From contig JAGHSA010000051.1 in assembly GCA_018066125.1 (NCBI GenBank), forward strand, positions 31,497 to 95,496: a stretch of DNA of 64,000 nt, given 5' to 3'. Positions 57,501 to 64,000 of the stretch are shown here, one piece after another; the stretch's first letter is position 1, and each line of letters starts with the position of its first letter. The translations under genes were made by a program, and so were the position numbers. This stretch comes from Candidatus Cryptobacteroides onthequi (lineage in GTDB: Bacteria; Bacteroidota; Bacteroidia; Bacteroidales; UBA932). Below the pieces are notes generated by a model. That model was not told where the DNA came from, ran no database searches, and saw only the letters and a list, made by a program, of their open reading frames with translations.

Positions 57501-57639
57501 CACCAATAACAGGATCTCCTGCAGCATCGACAACCTTACCGTTGACGGTCTTCACCTGGGCAAAGGCGATGCTGGAAGAACCAATGAGAAGAAGGAATGA
57601 AAGAACCATTCCAACTCTTTTCCACATGTTAGTTTTCAT
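54580..57639 (-). CDS. SusC/RagA-family TonB-linked outer-membrane transporter
   Basis: Imports oligosaccharides together with SusD, 1019 residues from MKTNMWKRVGM (an ATG four codons upstream is possible). A signal peptide ends near IAFA-QVK. A carboxypeptidase-regulatory-like domain follows (VNGKVVDAAGDPVIGAGV). The TonB plug domain starts with DDVIVIGYGTAKKSDLTGA and has GSMAGVQVTRSSGDPSS and VLKDAASASIYGARAAAGVI. The rest is the 22-strand barrel, ending in IFGLNINF. It lies 46 bases after GH92, so it belongs to the same operon. Confidence 0.96.
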   Translation of the reverse strand: MKTNMWKRVGMVLSFLLLIGSSSIAFAQVKTVNGKVVDAAGDPVIGAGVIVLQDKDKGTVTDFDGLFSIAVAPGQTLQVSSVGFITKDVVVPADGSVLNIVLEEDVNLLDDVIVIGYGTAKKSDLTGATSSLGGERISSKNKPLLANQLQGSMAGVQVTRSSGDPSSSASIIVRGITSTASTAPLVIIDGIPGSINDVASDNIKDIQVLKDAASASIYGARAAAGVILITTKRAKINELRLSYGFEYGVDTPTARPEFIGSIDWMQGLNEVSYNGGATSQYSQYAKDYIENYAQNHIKDPDLYPDSDWMSAGLAKSATHKRHSFNLSGGTSKLKTNFSVNYYDADGLSPKQNYKRFNIRSNNDYNVNEWIHASADVNITYGSKTAPHFQEGSILQSLMFRAPIYPIWYADGEYAYGKSGDNSIAAMDLAGKKLDDTYNLASKLQLDFTLLKGLTVSAAVAPSLMFFEEKDHSVGFKLRDSGGDYKPATQYGSTQVQELRNSSRSLTTQFYANYKLDAKKHSFNAMAGYEGYYYEYANVSAKRTNYSLDAYPYLSVGPEDYQYNTGVGNHQAYNSVFGRIMYSYANKYLLQANVRADASSRFANGYRWGTFPSVSAGWVISEEPWFNVNGINTLKLRASAGQLGNEQISGNYFPYMATLSLGTAYLPTTAGSVELAQTGYQMDYAFNDITWETTTSYDLGLDLSALDSRLRFSGDVYYKKTTDMLEYIGFPLYFGYNAPKYNVADMHTTGWEFEIAWNDQIGDFAYGASFNLSDYRSKMGYMSDRRNISGNKLIEEGSYYQEWYMWESDGIILNEAGMKNADGSKIATVNGNDKPGCIKYVNQNDDNVINDADKVKLGNSLPEYQYGASFFANWKGFDFNLSLQGIGHQRSYWSWPVQPFNLQAYACPKVAYDSHWSPFATDEQNAKAKYPAFTTNTANVYGASDFYLFNGAYMRVKDITLGYTIPQNLTQKIKINSLRFYVSCNDLPAFSKYPKGYDPEWNRSGDLIMSSYIFGLNINF

Positions 57640-57685
57640 AAACATAGGCATTGATTAATTGTTATTAAATAGTGTGAGTGTAGTG

Positions 57686-59884
57686 TTATCTTATAACCGG
57701 CTCTGAAGTCATCTCGAACTCGAGTACGCCGCCCGCAATGATGTCCTGATGGGAAATCATGCAGGATGCGAGAGGCTTGCCGTTGAGAGTGACCGACTTG
57801 ACATATCGGTTTGCCTCCGACAGATTCTGAGCCTTGGAGGTGAAGGTCTTGCCGCCTGGGAGATGAAGTGTCATCTCAGGAATCTGAGGAGCTCCGATGA
57901 CATAGTTCATGCTGACAGGATCGACAGGATAGAAGCCCATGGCAGAGAAGAGATACCATGCAGACATCTGTCCGCAGTCATCATTGCCGCAGAGTCCGTC
58001 AGGCTCGGGGCTGTAGAACTTGTCGAAGACTTCGCGTACGAGAGCTTCTGTCTTCCATGGCTTGCCGGCAAGCTCATAGAAATATACCACATGATGGCTT
58101 GGCTCATTTCCATGTGCATACTGGCCGATGAGACCTGTCACATCCGATACGAATCCTGTGCTCTCGCTGGTAGTTTCAAGGAAGAACAGAGAGTCGAGTT
58201 TTGATGCGAATGCCTCAGGGCCACCCATGAGTGAGATGAGATCTTCCGGAGCCTGCTGCACGTGCCATGTGTACTGCCATGCATTGCCTTCAGTATAGTC
58301 TCCGCCGGATGTGGAAGCATGAGAGAGAACGAACTGGTCGAACGGCTCCTTCCAGTCTCCCTTGCTGTCCTTCGGCCTCATGAGATTTGTCGAATGGTCG
58401 AAGAGATTCTTGTAATTCTGAGATCTCTTGGAGAAGAACTCATAGTCATCCTCTCTTCCGAGAGCCTTGGCCATGACGGCTGCACAATAGTCATCATAGC
58501 AGCTTTCCAGTGTCCTTGAGACTGACTCGACTGTGATTATGTCATATGGATAATATCCATATCTGTCATAGGTGACCCAGTCGGACTTCGGGTGGTTTTC
58601 AGTGAGGGATTTCTTGATGGCGTCGAATGCCTTTTCAGGATCGAAACCCGTGAAGCCCTTCATGAATGCCTCTACAATGACAGGTACCGAATGATTGGCG
58701 ATCATGCAGTGATTCTCTTTTCCCCAGAGAGTCCATATCGGAAGGTATCCCTGAGCACCGGCATGGCTGACCATGCTCTGTACGAAGCCGTCCACCATCT
58801 CAGGATTGAGAATGGTATAGAAAGGATGAGCTGCCCTGTACGTATCCCAAAGCGAGAATGTTGAGAAATATGCACCATTCGATGACTTGTACACGTTGTT
58901 GTCCGCACCTCTGTATGAGCCGTCATGATCTGCGATGTTGTTCGGCTGGATATAGAGATGGTAGAGAGAGGTATAGACATTCTTCTTCTGCTCGATGCTG
59001 CCCTTGACTTCCACTCTTGAGAGAAGACTGTTCCATCTCTCGTGGGCAGACCTGCATGTTGCATCGAAATCCCAGTCCGGATTTTCCTTCGCAAGGGAAG
59101 CGAGTGCTCCGTCGATGCTGACAGACGACATGGATATCTTCACCTGCACAGGCTTTTTTCCTTCGCCGAAATTCAAGACGATCTTGTCGGCATTCTCTCC
59201 CTCCTGACGGGCAAGGGTATCGCATGAGATGACAGGTTCTGAAAGACTGATCGCGAAGAACCAGTCTCTGTTCACCCAGTTCTTTGTGTTCTGATGTCCG
59301 ATGATCGTCTGAGCATCCACGATTTTCACGTCGGAAAAGAGAACATGGGTGTGCAGGGCTGCATTGGTGAATACGAGGCCGCTCTGGAAGTCGATCGAGA
59401 GCTTTCTGTCAGTTCCGGCAGGATACTCGAACAGATACTGACTGGTATGATCTGTTGCAGTGACATCGACTTTGACGCCGTTGTCCAGGTTCACGCCGTA
59501 ATATCCCGGAGATACTCTCTGAGCTGTCTTGTCATATCCCACCTCGGAAACTACCTGATCGCCGATGAAGGGGAGGATGAGGATGTCTCCGAGATCTGGG
59601 CAGCCGGTACCGTTTAGATGATTCTGTGCAAAGCCTATGAGGGCATCATCGTCGATGCTGTATCCGGAGCAGTATTTCCAGATGTCGCGTCCGGTCTCGG
59701 GACTGGCCTGGATCATGCCGAAAGGAACACATGCACCGGGGAATGTATGTCCGTTATAGGCTGTGCCAACAAGGGCGTCAACATACGAGCATACATCTTC
59801 TGCGGGAGAAGATGTATTGCATGAAGATATCAGGGCAGCCGCCGACACAATGGCTGAAACAGCCTTGATTGCGTAATTTCTCAT
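57686..59884 (-). CDS. GH92 alpha-mannosidase lipoprotein
   Basis: Exo-acting alpha-mannosidase family, Ca-dependent, 732 residues. The lipoprotein signal ends at Cys22 (LISSCNTSS). Family blocks are VGTAYNGHTFPGACVPFGM (about 39-57), NHLNGTGCPDLGDI, FSLWDTYRAAHPF and TEGNAWQYTWHVQQAP, which carries the region of the catalytic acid. GNDDCGQMSAWYLFSAMGF holds the base/Asp region. Linkage (1,2, 1,3, 1,4 or phosphodiester) cannot be judged by eye. It starts 2 bases after the FAD-oxidoreductase stop and precedes SusC. Confidence 0.94.
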   Translation of the reverse strand: MRNYAIKAVSAIVSAAALISSCNTSSPAEDVCSYVDALVGTAYNGHTFPGACVPFGMIQASPETGRDIWKYCSGYSIDDDALIGFAQNHLNGTGCPDLGDILILPFIGDQVVSEVGYDKTAQRVSPGYYGVNLDNGVKVDVTATDHTSQYLFEYPAGTDRKLSIDFQSGLVFTNAALHTHVLFSDVKIVDAQTIIGHQNTKNWVNRDWFFAISLSEPVISCDTLARQEGENADKIVLNFGEGKKPVQVKISMSSVSIDGALASLAKENPDWDFDATCRSAHERWNSLLSRVEVKGSIEQKKNVYTSLYHLYIQPNNIADHDGSYRGADNNVYKSSNGAYFSTFSLWDTYRAAHPFYTILNPEMVDGFVQSMVSHAGAQGYLPIWTLWGKENHCMIANHSVPVIVEAFMKGFTGFDPEKAFDAIKKSLTENHPKSDWVTYDRYGYYPYDIITVESVSRTLESCYDDYCAAVMAKALGREDDYEFFSKRSQNYKNLFDHSTNLMRPKDSKGDWKEPFDQFVLSHASTSGGDYTEGNAWQYTWHVQQAPEDLISLMGGPEAFASKLDSLFFLETTSESTGFVSDVTGLIGQYAHGNEPSHHVVYFYELAGKPWKTEALVREVFDKFYSPEPDGLCGNDDCGQMSAWYLFSAMGFYPVDPVSMNYVIGAPQIPEMTLHLPGGKTFTSKAQNLSEANRYVKSVTLNGKPLASCMISHQDIIAGGVLEFEMTSEPVIR

Positions 59885-59886
59885 GA

Positions 59887-61812
59887 TTATTTCTCGATTG
59901 TGTTGAGAATGAATCTGAGAGCGTCCCTCCTGGTCTTGCAGCTTTCAGGAACAGCGACACCGGAGCGCATCTGCCAGTCAGATTTCTCTGCCTTTGTGAG
60001 GACTGAGTCGAGATCTGCTGTCCAGCCTGTGAGGTATCCGCGCAGACCCATCTTCTGGACGAGGCTGAAATCCGGTGATGACGGTGCGACATCCTTGAAA
60101 TAGATCAGTGACGCCTTCGCATCGATAAGTTTGTCCTGAACGGCTGTGCAATCGATTTCCTGGACGCTCACACCTTTCTCGACAACCTGGGATGCAGCTA
60201 CGCCGGCAGCTTCTCCGAGTGCCATCCAGCAAGGTTCCATGCGCATGGTGGAGAATCCCACATGGCTTCCGGAAACAGGAACAGGGAAGAGCAGGTTTGA
60301 AACTTCCTTAGGTACGATGACTCCGATAGGAAGTGTATAAGGCACACTTGAATGGCTGAAGAATCCGTCGAGATGCACCCTGCCGCTTTCTCTCTTGAGG
60401 ACTGCGTGAGAATCGAGTGCGTAGTGGCTCGATGCGATGCTGTTGCTGTGGACAGGAGGACGCTGTCCCGGAAGAACAGGGATGGCATCATTTGCGGTGA
60501 AGAAATACTGTCCTTCGAAACGTCGTCCCTCACGGACATACACCTGTCTCGGGAAATTGTCATTGTCGGCATACTCGGTAGTAGAGAATCCCCAGGTCTG
60601 GCATTCCTTGCGGAAAGATGCAGGAAGCTCCTTGTCATTCTGGGCGAACCAGAGAAGGCCGAGTGTGTATTCCTTGAGTCTCTGGGCAAATTTGTCTCTC
60701 CACTCCCACGATGCTGTAGGCCATGCCCAGTTCTCCTCCGGAAGGTCTGTAGAGAGGAAGGCCATATGCTGGTTGTTCGCATCTGTCTTGCCATTAGGGA
60801 GAACCACCATATTGGTGACCTTGCCTATGCCCCAGCGGTCTCCAGGGATCTGAGTCTTTCCACCGGCCTTGAGCACTTCACGGTTTCTCTCCATGTCCTC
60901 AGCGGTGACATCATTCATCTCCACACCTGTATGACGGCCGGTCCATACGTCCTCCACGATGGAAGCATACTCATTTCTGTCATAGTTGGCAGGCTTCTCG
61001 ACAGGACGCATGTGGTTCTTGTCCTGAGTGAGACAGAGACGGTAGTTGTACGCCTGTACGGCATTGTCTGCCTGATATGTGGTACCTTCACCGTCATAGC
61101 CGGTGAATCCGTTGTATTCAGAAAGCTTGCAGAGTCCGGACTGTGCGCCCCACTGACGGTAAACCTTTCCGGCACAGACCTCGCCGAATTCATCGCGCCC
61201 TTCACGCCCGAGTCTGTATGGAACTCCGGCAGCCGCACCGAGGTCGCCCTCATAGGTAGCATCGATAAACACCTTACCGGTGTATATCTCGACGTTGCCT
61301 GTTGTCCTGTCGGTTATCTTTACTGAGGTTATCTTCTGACCGCACTTCGTGATATTCGAAGGGTTGGAATCAAACTGCCTGTTGTAGAGGACAGTCACCT
61401 TGTCTCCCATTTCAGCGATCATTCCGAGGAATGTCTGCTCGGCTACAGAAGGTTCAAAGTGATAGCCGTCGCTGCAGTCTTTCATCTGCTGCGAGTCCGC
61501 ACCGTAGGTTTTCACATAATGCTCCCTGTTGCGGTTGACGAACTCGAGGAAGAGTCCGGCAGTGACGCCGCGTGTGCCGATATCCGTGGCGCCGAGTCCG
61601 TTTGCCGGGAGGCCTCCGATATGTGAGGTTCTTTCCAGAATCACGGCACGATGGCCTTCGCGCGCTGAGGAGATCGCCGTCATGATGCCACCGGGAGTGC
61701 CACCGACGATTACCACGTCATAGTCTGATTCACGAACATTTTGAGCAGAGATCACCGCTGCGTCTGAGATGGCGGCAATCGTAAGAGCGATAGACAGGAT
61801 GAATCGTTTCAT
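59887..61812 (-). CDS. FAD-dependent oxidoreductase, first gene of the PUL operon
   Basis: Product of 641 residues. The N-terminus MKRFILSIALTIAAISDAA is a Sec-like signal, unlike the twin-Arg signals of the two larger paralogues. The FAD site is DVVIVGGTPGGIMTA (about 32-46), with ERTSHIGGLPANGLGATD and the GKVFIDATYEGDLGAAAGV block of PF12831 (FAD_oxidored). Proteins of this family are sometimes misannotated as xanthan lyase. It has a single FAD domain and no HEAT-like tail. The substrate is unknown. It is transcribed from the promoter at 61987-62017. Confidence 0.85.
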   Translation of the reverse strand: MKRFILSIALTIAAISDAAVISAQNVRESDYDVVIVGGTPGGIMTAISSAREGHRAVILERTSHIGGLPANGLGATDIGTRGVTAGLFLEFVNRNREHYVKTYGADSQQMKDCSDGYHFEPSVAEQTFLGMIAEMGDKVTVLYNRQFDSNPSNITKCGQKITSVKITDRTTGNVEIYTGKVFIDATYEGDLGAAAGVPYRLGREGRDEFGEVCAGKVYRQWGAQSGLCKLSEYNGFTGYDGEGTTYQADNAVQAYNYRLCLTQDKNHMRPVEKPANYDRNEYASIVEDVWTGRHTGVEMNDVTAEDMERNREVLKAGGKTQIPGDRWGIGKVTNMVVLPNGKTDANNQHMAFLSTDLPEENWAWPTASWEWRDKFAQRLKEYTLGLLWFAQNDKELPASFRKECQTWGFSTTEYADNDNFPRQVYVREGRRFEGQYFFTANDAIPVLPGQRPPVHSNSIASSHYALDSHAVLKRESGRVHLDGFFSHSSVPYTLPIGVIVPKEVSNLLFPVPVSGSHVGFSTMRMEPCWMALGEAAGVAASQVVEKGVSVQEIDCTAVQDKLIDAKASLIYFKDVAPSSPDFSLVQKMGLRGYLTGWTADLDSVLTKAEKSDWQMRSGVAVPESCKTRRDALRFILNTIEK

Positions 61813-61983
61813 ATGCTGTTTCTGTTATTTCCGGCTAATATACATGAGCAGTGTTAATGCAGGGGTTAACTGGAGAATTAACTCGTTTGATACCATGCAA
61901 AAAAGCCTAGCGGATGGGACCGGAAAAGGGGTTGTCAGTTATTAGTCTTTATAGTGATCCGGAGCGTCTCCACGACGTAATCC
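61813..61983 (-). promoter_or_regulatory. Long 5' leader of the PUL operon
   Basis: About 170 bases between the predicted transcript start and the first ATG, unusual in this window where most leaders are under 60 bases. A GTTAA repeat (GTTAATGCAGGGGTTAAC) lies near 61854-61871. No known riboswitch was recognised. Confidence 0.4.
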
Positions 61984-61986
61984 TGA

Positions 61987-62017
61987 CAAAAGTACAAATA
62001 TGAACGAATACAGCAAA
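61987..62017 (-). promoter_or_regulatory. Predicted promoter of the PUL operon
   Basis: On the minus strand TTTG (62017-62014), then 19 bases, then TACTTTTG (61994-61987), a full match to the Bacteroidetes consensus with canonical spacing. Confidence 0.72.
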
Positions 62018-62023
62018 AGAAAG

Positions 62024-62057
62024 ATATCAACAGAAAATCTGTTCCAGCTGTTGATAT
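62024..62057. promoter_or_regulatory. Dyad ATATCAACAG-N14-CTGTTGATAT, candidate operator
   Basis: Perfect 10-base arms at 62024-62033 and 62048-62057, between the divergent promoters and overlapping the -33 region of the esterase gene. A T run follows on the plus strand, so a hairpin role is an alternative. Confidence 0.6.
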
Positions 62058-62063
62058 TTTTCC

Positions 62064-62071
62064 TAACTTTG
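62064..62071 (+). promoter_or_regulatory. Predicted -7 box (TAACTTTG) for the esterase gene
   Basis: TAACTTTG ends 4 bases before the ATG at 62076, so a leaderless transcript is predicted. The dyad at 62024-62057 lies just upstream. Confidence 0.6.
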
Positions 62072-62075
62072 AGAC

Positions 62076-63383
62076 ATGCGAACCTTTTTTACCTGTGTAT
62101 TTTTCCTGGCATCGGCCCTCATTTCCGATGCCCAGACCGTGAGACAGGACGTGAGGCTGAGGGTCAGCCATCCTGACGGTTTATATGAGAAAGGTGATAC
62201 CGTGAGGGTCTGGGCCGACGTCTCCGCTGTGCCCGTCGACAGCCTGTTTCTCAACGTGTACAGGTACTGCACATGGGAGCCCGTAACGACAACCGCGCTC
62301 AGCCTCAAGGTCGGAGAGAACCTTCTGTTTGAAAAGGCATTCAACGAAAGCGCGCAATATGTATTCGAAGTCACAGACGGTTCCGATCCCAGAGAATTCA
62401 AGAAAGGGGGAGACGGAAATTCCTTCCTGGGAGTCGTCATCTCCCCTCAGGATTTCCTGCCGGGATTCGGAATGCCCGCAGATTTCGACAGATTCTGGAA
62501 CCGTGAGATAAGGAAGATGAGGCGCCACCGGATGAAGCCCTCGCTCACAAATCTCTCCGAAGGAGGTGAATATACGACATACCATGTCGAGATCGGCTGC
62601 TCCGGTCCTGCACCGGTCAGGGCATATGTGGCATATCCCGCAGGTGCACAGAAGGGGAGCCTTCCCATCATCATCAATTTCCATGCAGCCGGCAATCCCG
62701 GTTCGGCATCGAAGGCTTCTGCTGCCGTCAAGGCCGCAAGAAACATCCCGGGTGGCGCCCTCGCCATGGATATCAACGCCCATGGCATGGCAGATGACCA
62801 GCAGCCACATTATTATGACAGCCTCGCTGCCGGTCCTCTGAAAGACTATGCCAAGAGAGAACCCGACGGAAAGCTGGCCGACTATCATTTCAAATGGATG
62901 ATGCTCCGCGCCATACGCGCATTGGATTACATGTGCCGGAACCCTCTGTGGGACGGAAGGCGCGTAATCGTCATGGGAACCAGTCAGGGGGGATATCAGA
63001 GCGCATTCCTGGCTGGAATGGACGAGCGTGTGACAGCAGCGGTCCTCACAGTGCCTGCCGGACTGGACCAGGGAGCGCCCCTGCAGGGACGCCCGGCATC
63101 ATGGCCAGCTACAATGAAGCTTTATCCGGAATCCACCTGCCGCAACATCCCATATATAGACCCGGCCGCCTTCCTCAGGAGGACAAAGGCTGAAATCTGG
63201 TGCGAGATCGGCCTGTATGATTACACCTGTCCTGCTGCCAACCTGTTCGGCACCCTGAATACCGTGAATTCCCCGAAAGTCATAGTGACGTCCCAGCGTC
63301 CGCATTCATCATATTTCACGACTGACAAGGAGCAGGCAAAGAAGAGCCGTGAAGAGTTTTTCAGGCATTTATCAGAAAAGTAA
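62076..63383 (+). CDS. Acetyl-xylan-esterase-like enzyme (CE7/AXE1 family)
   Basis: Product of 435 residues. A signal peptide ends near ISDA-QTV (about residue 19), so it is periplasmic or surface-exposed. An N-terminal beta-rich region (about 20-130) is extra compared with the ~320-residue cytosolic CE7 enzymes. The alpha/beta-hydrolase core has the nucleophile in VMGTSQGGYQSA, the Asp in GLYDYTCP and the His in QRPHSSYF. It probably removes acetyl groups from sugars. The stop overlaps the next ATG by one base (TAATG), so it is coupled to the GH88/GH105-type gene. Confidence 0.88.
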   Translation: MRTFFTCVFFLASALISDAQTVRQDVRLRVSHPDGLYEKGDTVRVWADVSAVPVDSLFLNVYRYCTWEPVTTTALSLKVGENLLFEKAFNESAQYVFEVTDGSDPREFKKGGDGNSFLGVVISPQDFLPGFGMPADFDRFWNREIRKMRRHRMKPSLTNLSEGGEYTTYHVEIGCSGPAPVRAYVAYPAGAQKGSLPIIINFHAAGNPGSASKASAAVKAARNIPGGALAMDINAHGMADDQQPHYYDSLAAGPLKDYAKREPDGKLADYHFKWMMLRAIRALDYMCRNPLWDGRRVIVMGTSQGGYQSAFLAGMDERVTAAVLTVPAGLDQGAPLQGRPASWPATMKLYPESTCRNIPYIDPAAFLRRTKAEIWCEIGLYDYTCPAANLFGTLNTVNSPKVIVTSQRPHSSYFTTDKEQAKKSREEFFRHLSEK

Positions 63384-64000
63384 TGACAAGACATATCAAG
63401 ACCATCCACTCGATACTGGTGCTTGCTCTTGCAGGCATCACAACTGCGGCGCAGTCGCCGCTCACAGGATTCGCAGGCAAGACCGACCCGGTCACAGTGG
63501 GAAACATCATCGCAGAGGCATTCGTACGCGCCGATGCGGAACAGAAAGACCACATCTATTATTCCACATCGAGCCTCTGGACAAACTGTCTGGAATTTGC
63601 CCACAACACATCCAACAGCGATCTTGAGAAGGCTCTGACAGACAAGATGATTCCATACTACAAGGAGAAAAGCAATTTCCTGCCTCACAGGTATCATGTG
63701 GACTATACAATCTTCGGGGCAGTGCCTCTCGAGATCTATATCCTCAGCAGGGACAAGAAAGCCCTCCGCCTCGGCCTCTCATACGCTGACAACCAGTGGG
63801 CCATGCCTGACACGACCGACTCAGAGACCATGAAACTCAATCCAAAGGTCAGTCCGGCACAGCAGATGGAATACTGGAAGCTCGGCTATTCTCCTCAGAC
63901 CAGGCTGTGGATAGACGACATGTATATGATCTCACTCCTTCAGCTGCAGGCGTACAAGGCGACAGGGGAGAAGAAGTATCTGGACAGGGCGGCATACGAG
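63383..64000 (+). CDS. GH88/GH105-type unsaturated glycuronyl hydrolase (partial, cut by window end)
   Basis: The first 206 codons are visible without a stop. A signal peptide ends near TTA-AQSP. The (alpha/alpha)6 features include WIDDMYMISLLQLQAYKATG near the end of the visible part, whose Asp matches the catalytic Asp of the family (WxDD). Family knowledge: such enzymes release unsaturated uronic acids from products of pectin or other polyuronate lyases. The remaining ~150-250 residues lie outside the window. Confidence 0.8.
   Translation, partial: MTRHIKTIHSILVLALAGITTAAQSPLTGFAGKTDPVTVGNIIAEAFVRADAEQKDHIYYSTSSLWTNCLEFAHNTSNSDLEKALTDKMIPYYKEKSNFLPHRYHVDYTIFGAVPLEIYILSRDKKALRLGLSYADNQWAMPDTTDSETMKLNPKVSPAQQMEYWKLGYSPQTRLWIDDMYMISLLQLQAYKATGEKKYLDRAAYE

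Noticed and set aside
60352-61326. 324-codon plus-strand frame opposite the FAD oxidoreductase
   Set aside because: Antisense shadow; the minus-strand protein has a clear FAD motif and signal peptide.

Overview
The window looks like a chromosome segment of a Bacteroidales bacterium, possibly Rikenellaceae-like (family placement is inference). Supporting signs are a SusC/SusD pair, a TamL-type outer-membrane assembly lipoprotein, a long PPi-dependent phosphofructokinase, a SpoT-type RelA/SpoT protein, a YihY/BrkB protein, almost no Shine-Dalgarno sequences, and repeated promoter -7 boxes of the form TAnnTTTG, some with a TTTG-like -33 box 19-20 bases upstream. No rRNA, tRNA, CRISPR array, phage or autonomous transposon was found.

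Layout. Bases 1-696 hold the end of an unknown gene and psd. 718-10011 is one minus-strand operon read ligA, yihY-type, relA/spoT, Ig-like lipoprotein, outer-membrane protein, ispG. 10100-11749 is PPi-phosphofructokinase, divergent from a thioredoxin lipoprotein plus tricorn-like protease unit (11884-15681). A gene-free gap with a structured repeat follows, then queA, an acyltransferase, apbE, a Gfo/Idh/MocA oxidoreductase and a small membrane protein (16212-21010). 21071-22028 is gene-free and packed with repeats: a 204-bp element with inverted ends, a second copy of the structured repeat, a 44-bp direct repeat and two TGACATG hairpins. 22122-28008 is a minus operon read RNA methyltransferase, GH13, rlmD, Ca/Na antiporter, and a threonine-synthase-fold enzyme that resembles cysteate synthase. 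Then come tamL, rarA, small envelope proteins, a WYL regulator with a DsbD-type protein, valS with an ABC-F ATPase, cinA with a degenerate dihydroorotate-dehydrogenase-like protein, and an XRE regulator beside an AT-rich island carrying TTTACAA/TTGTAAA dyads. A GNAT, Y-family polymerase, YolD-like set ends at 46600.

The accessory part is 46650-64000, a polysaccharide-utilisation locus. Its minus arm reads FAD oxidoreductase, GH92 mannosidase, SusC, SusD, then two adjacent ~1000-residue Tat-type proteins, each with two FAD-binding halves and a helical C-terminal domain. Its plus arm is an acetyl-xylan-esterase-like enzyme and a GH88/GH105-type hydrolase cut by the window end. SusC/SusD would import mannose-containing glycans, GH92 would trim alpha-mannosides, and the esterase and GH105-like enzyme would handle acetylated or uronate-bearing parts. 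The role of the three FAD proteins is unknown, and this is the most promising candidate for an undescribed system.

Start codons were moved downstream of the longest reading frame where a -7 box, a signal peptide or coupling to the preceding stop codon made the longer start unlikely. All functions come from reading motifs by eye; no database search was run.
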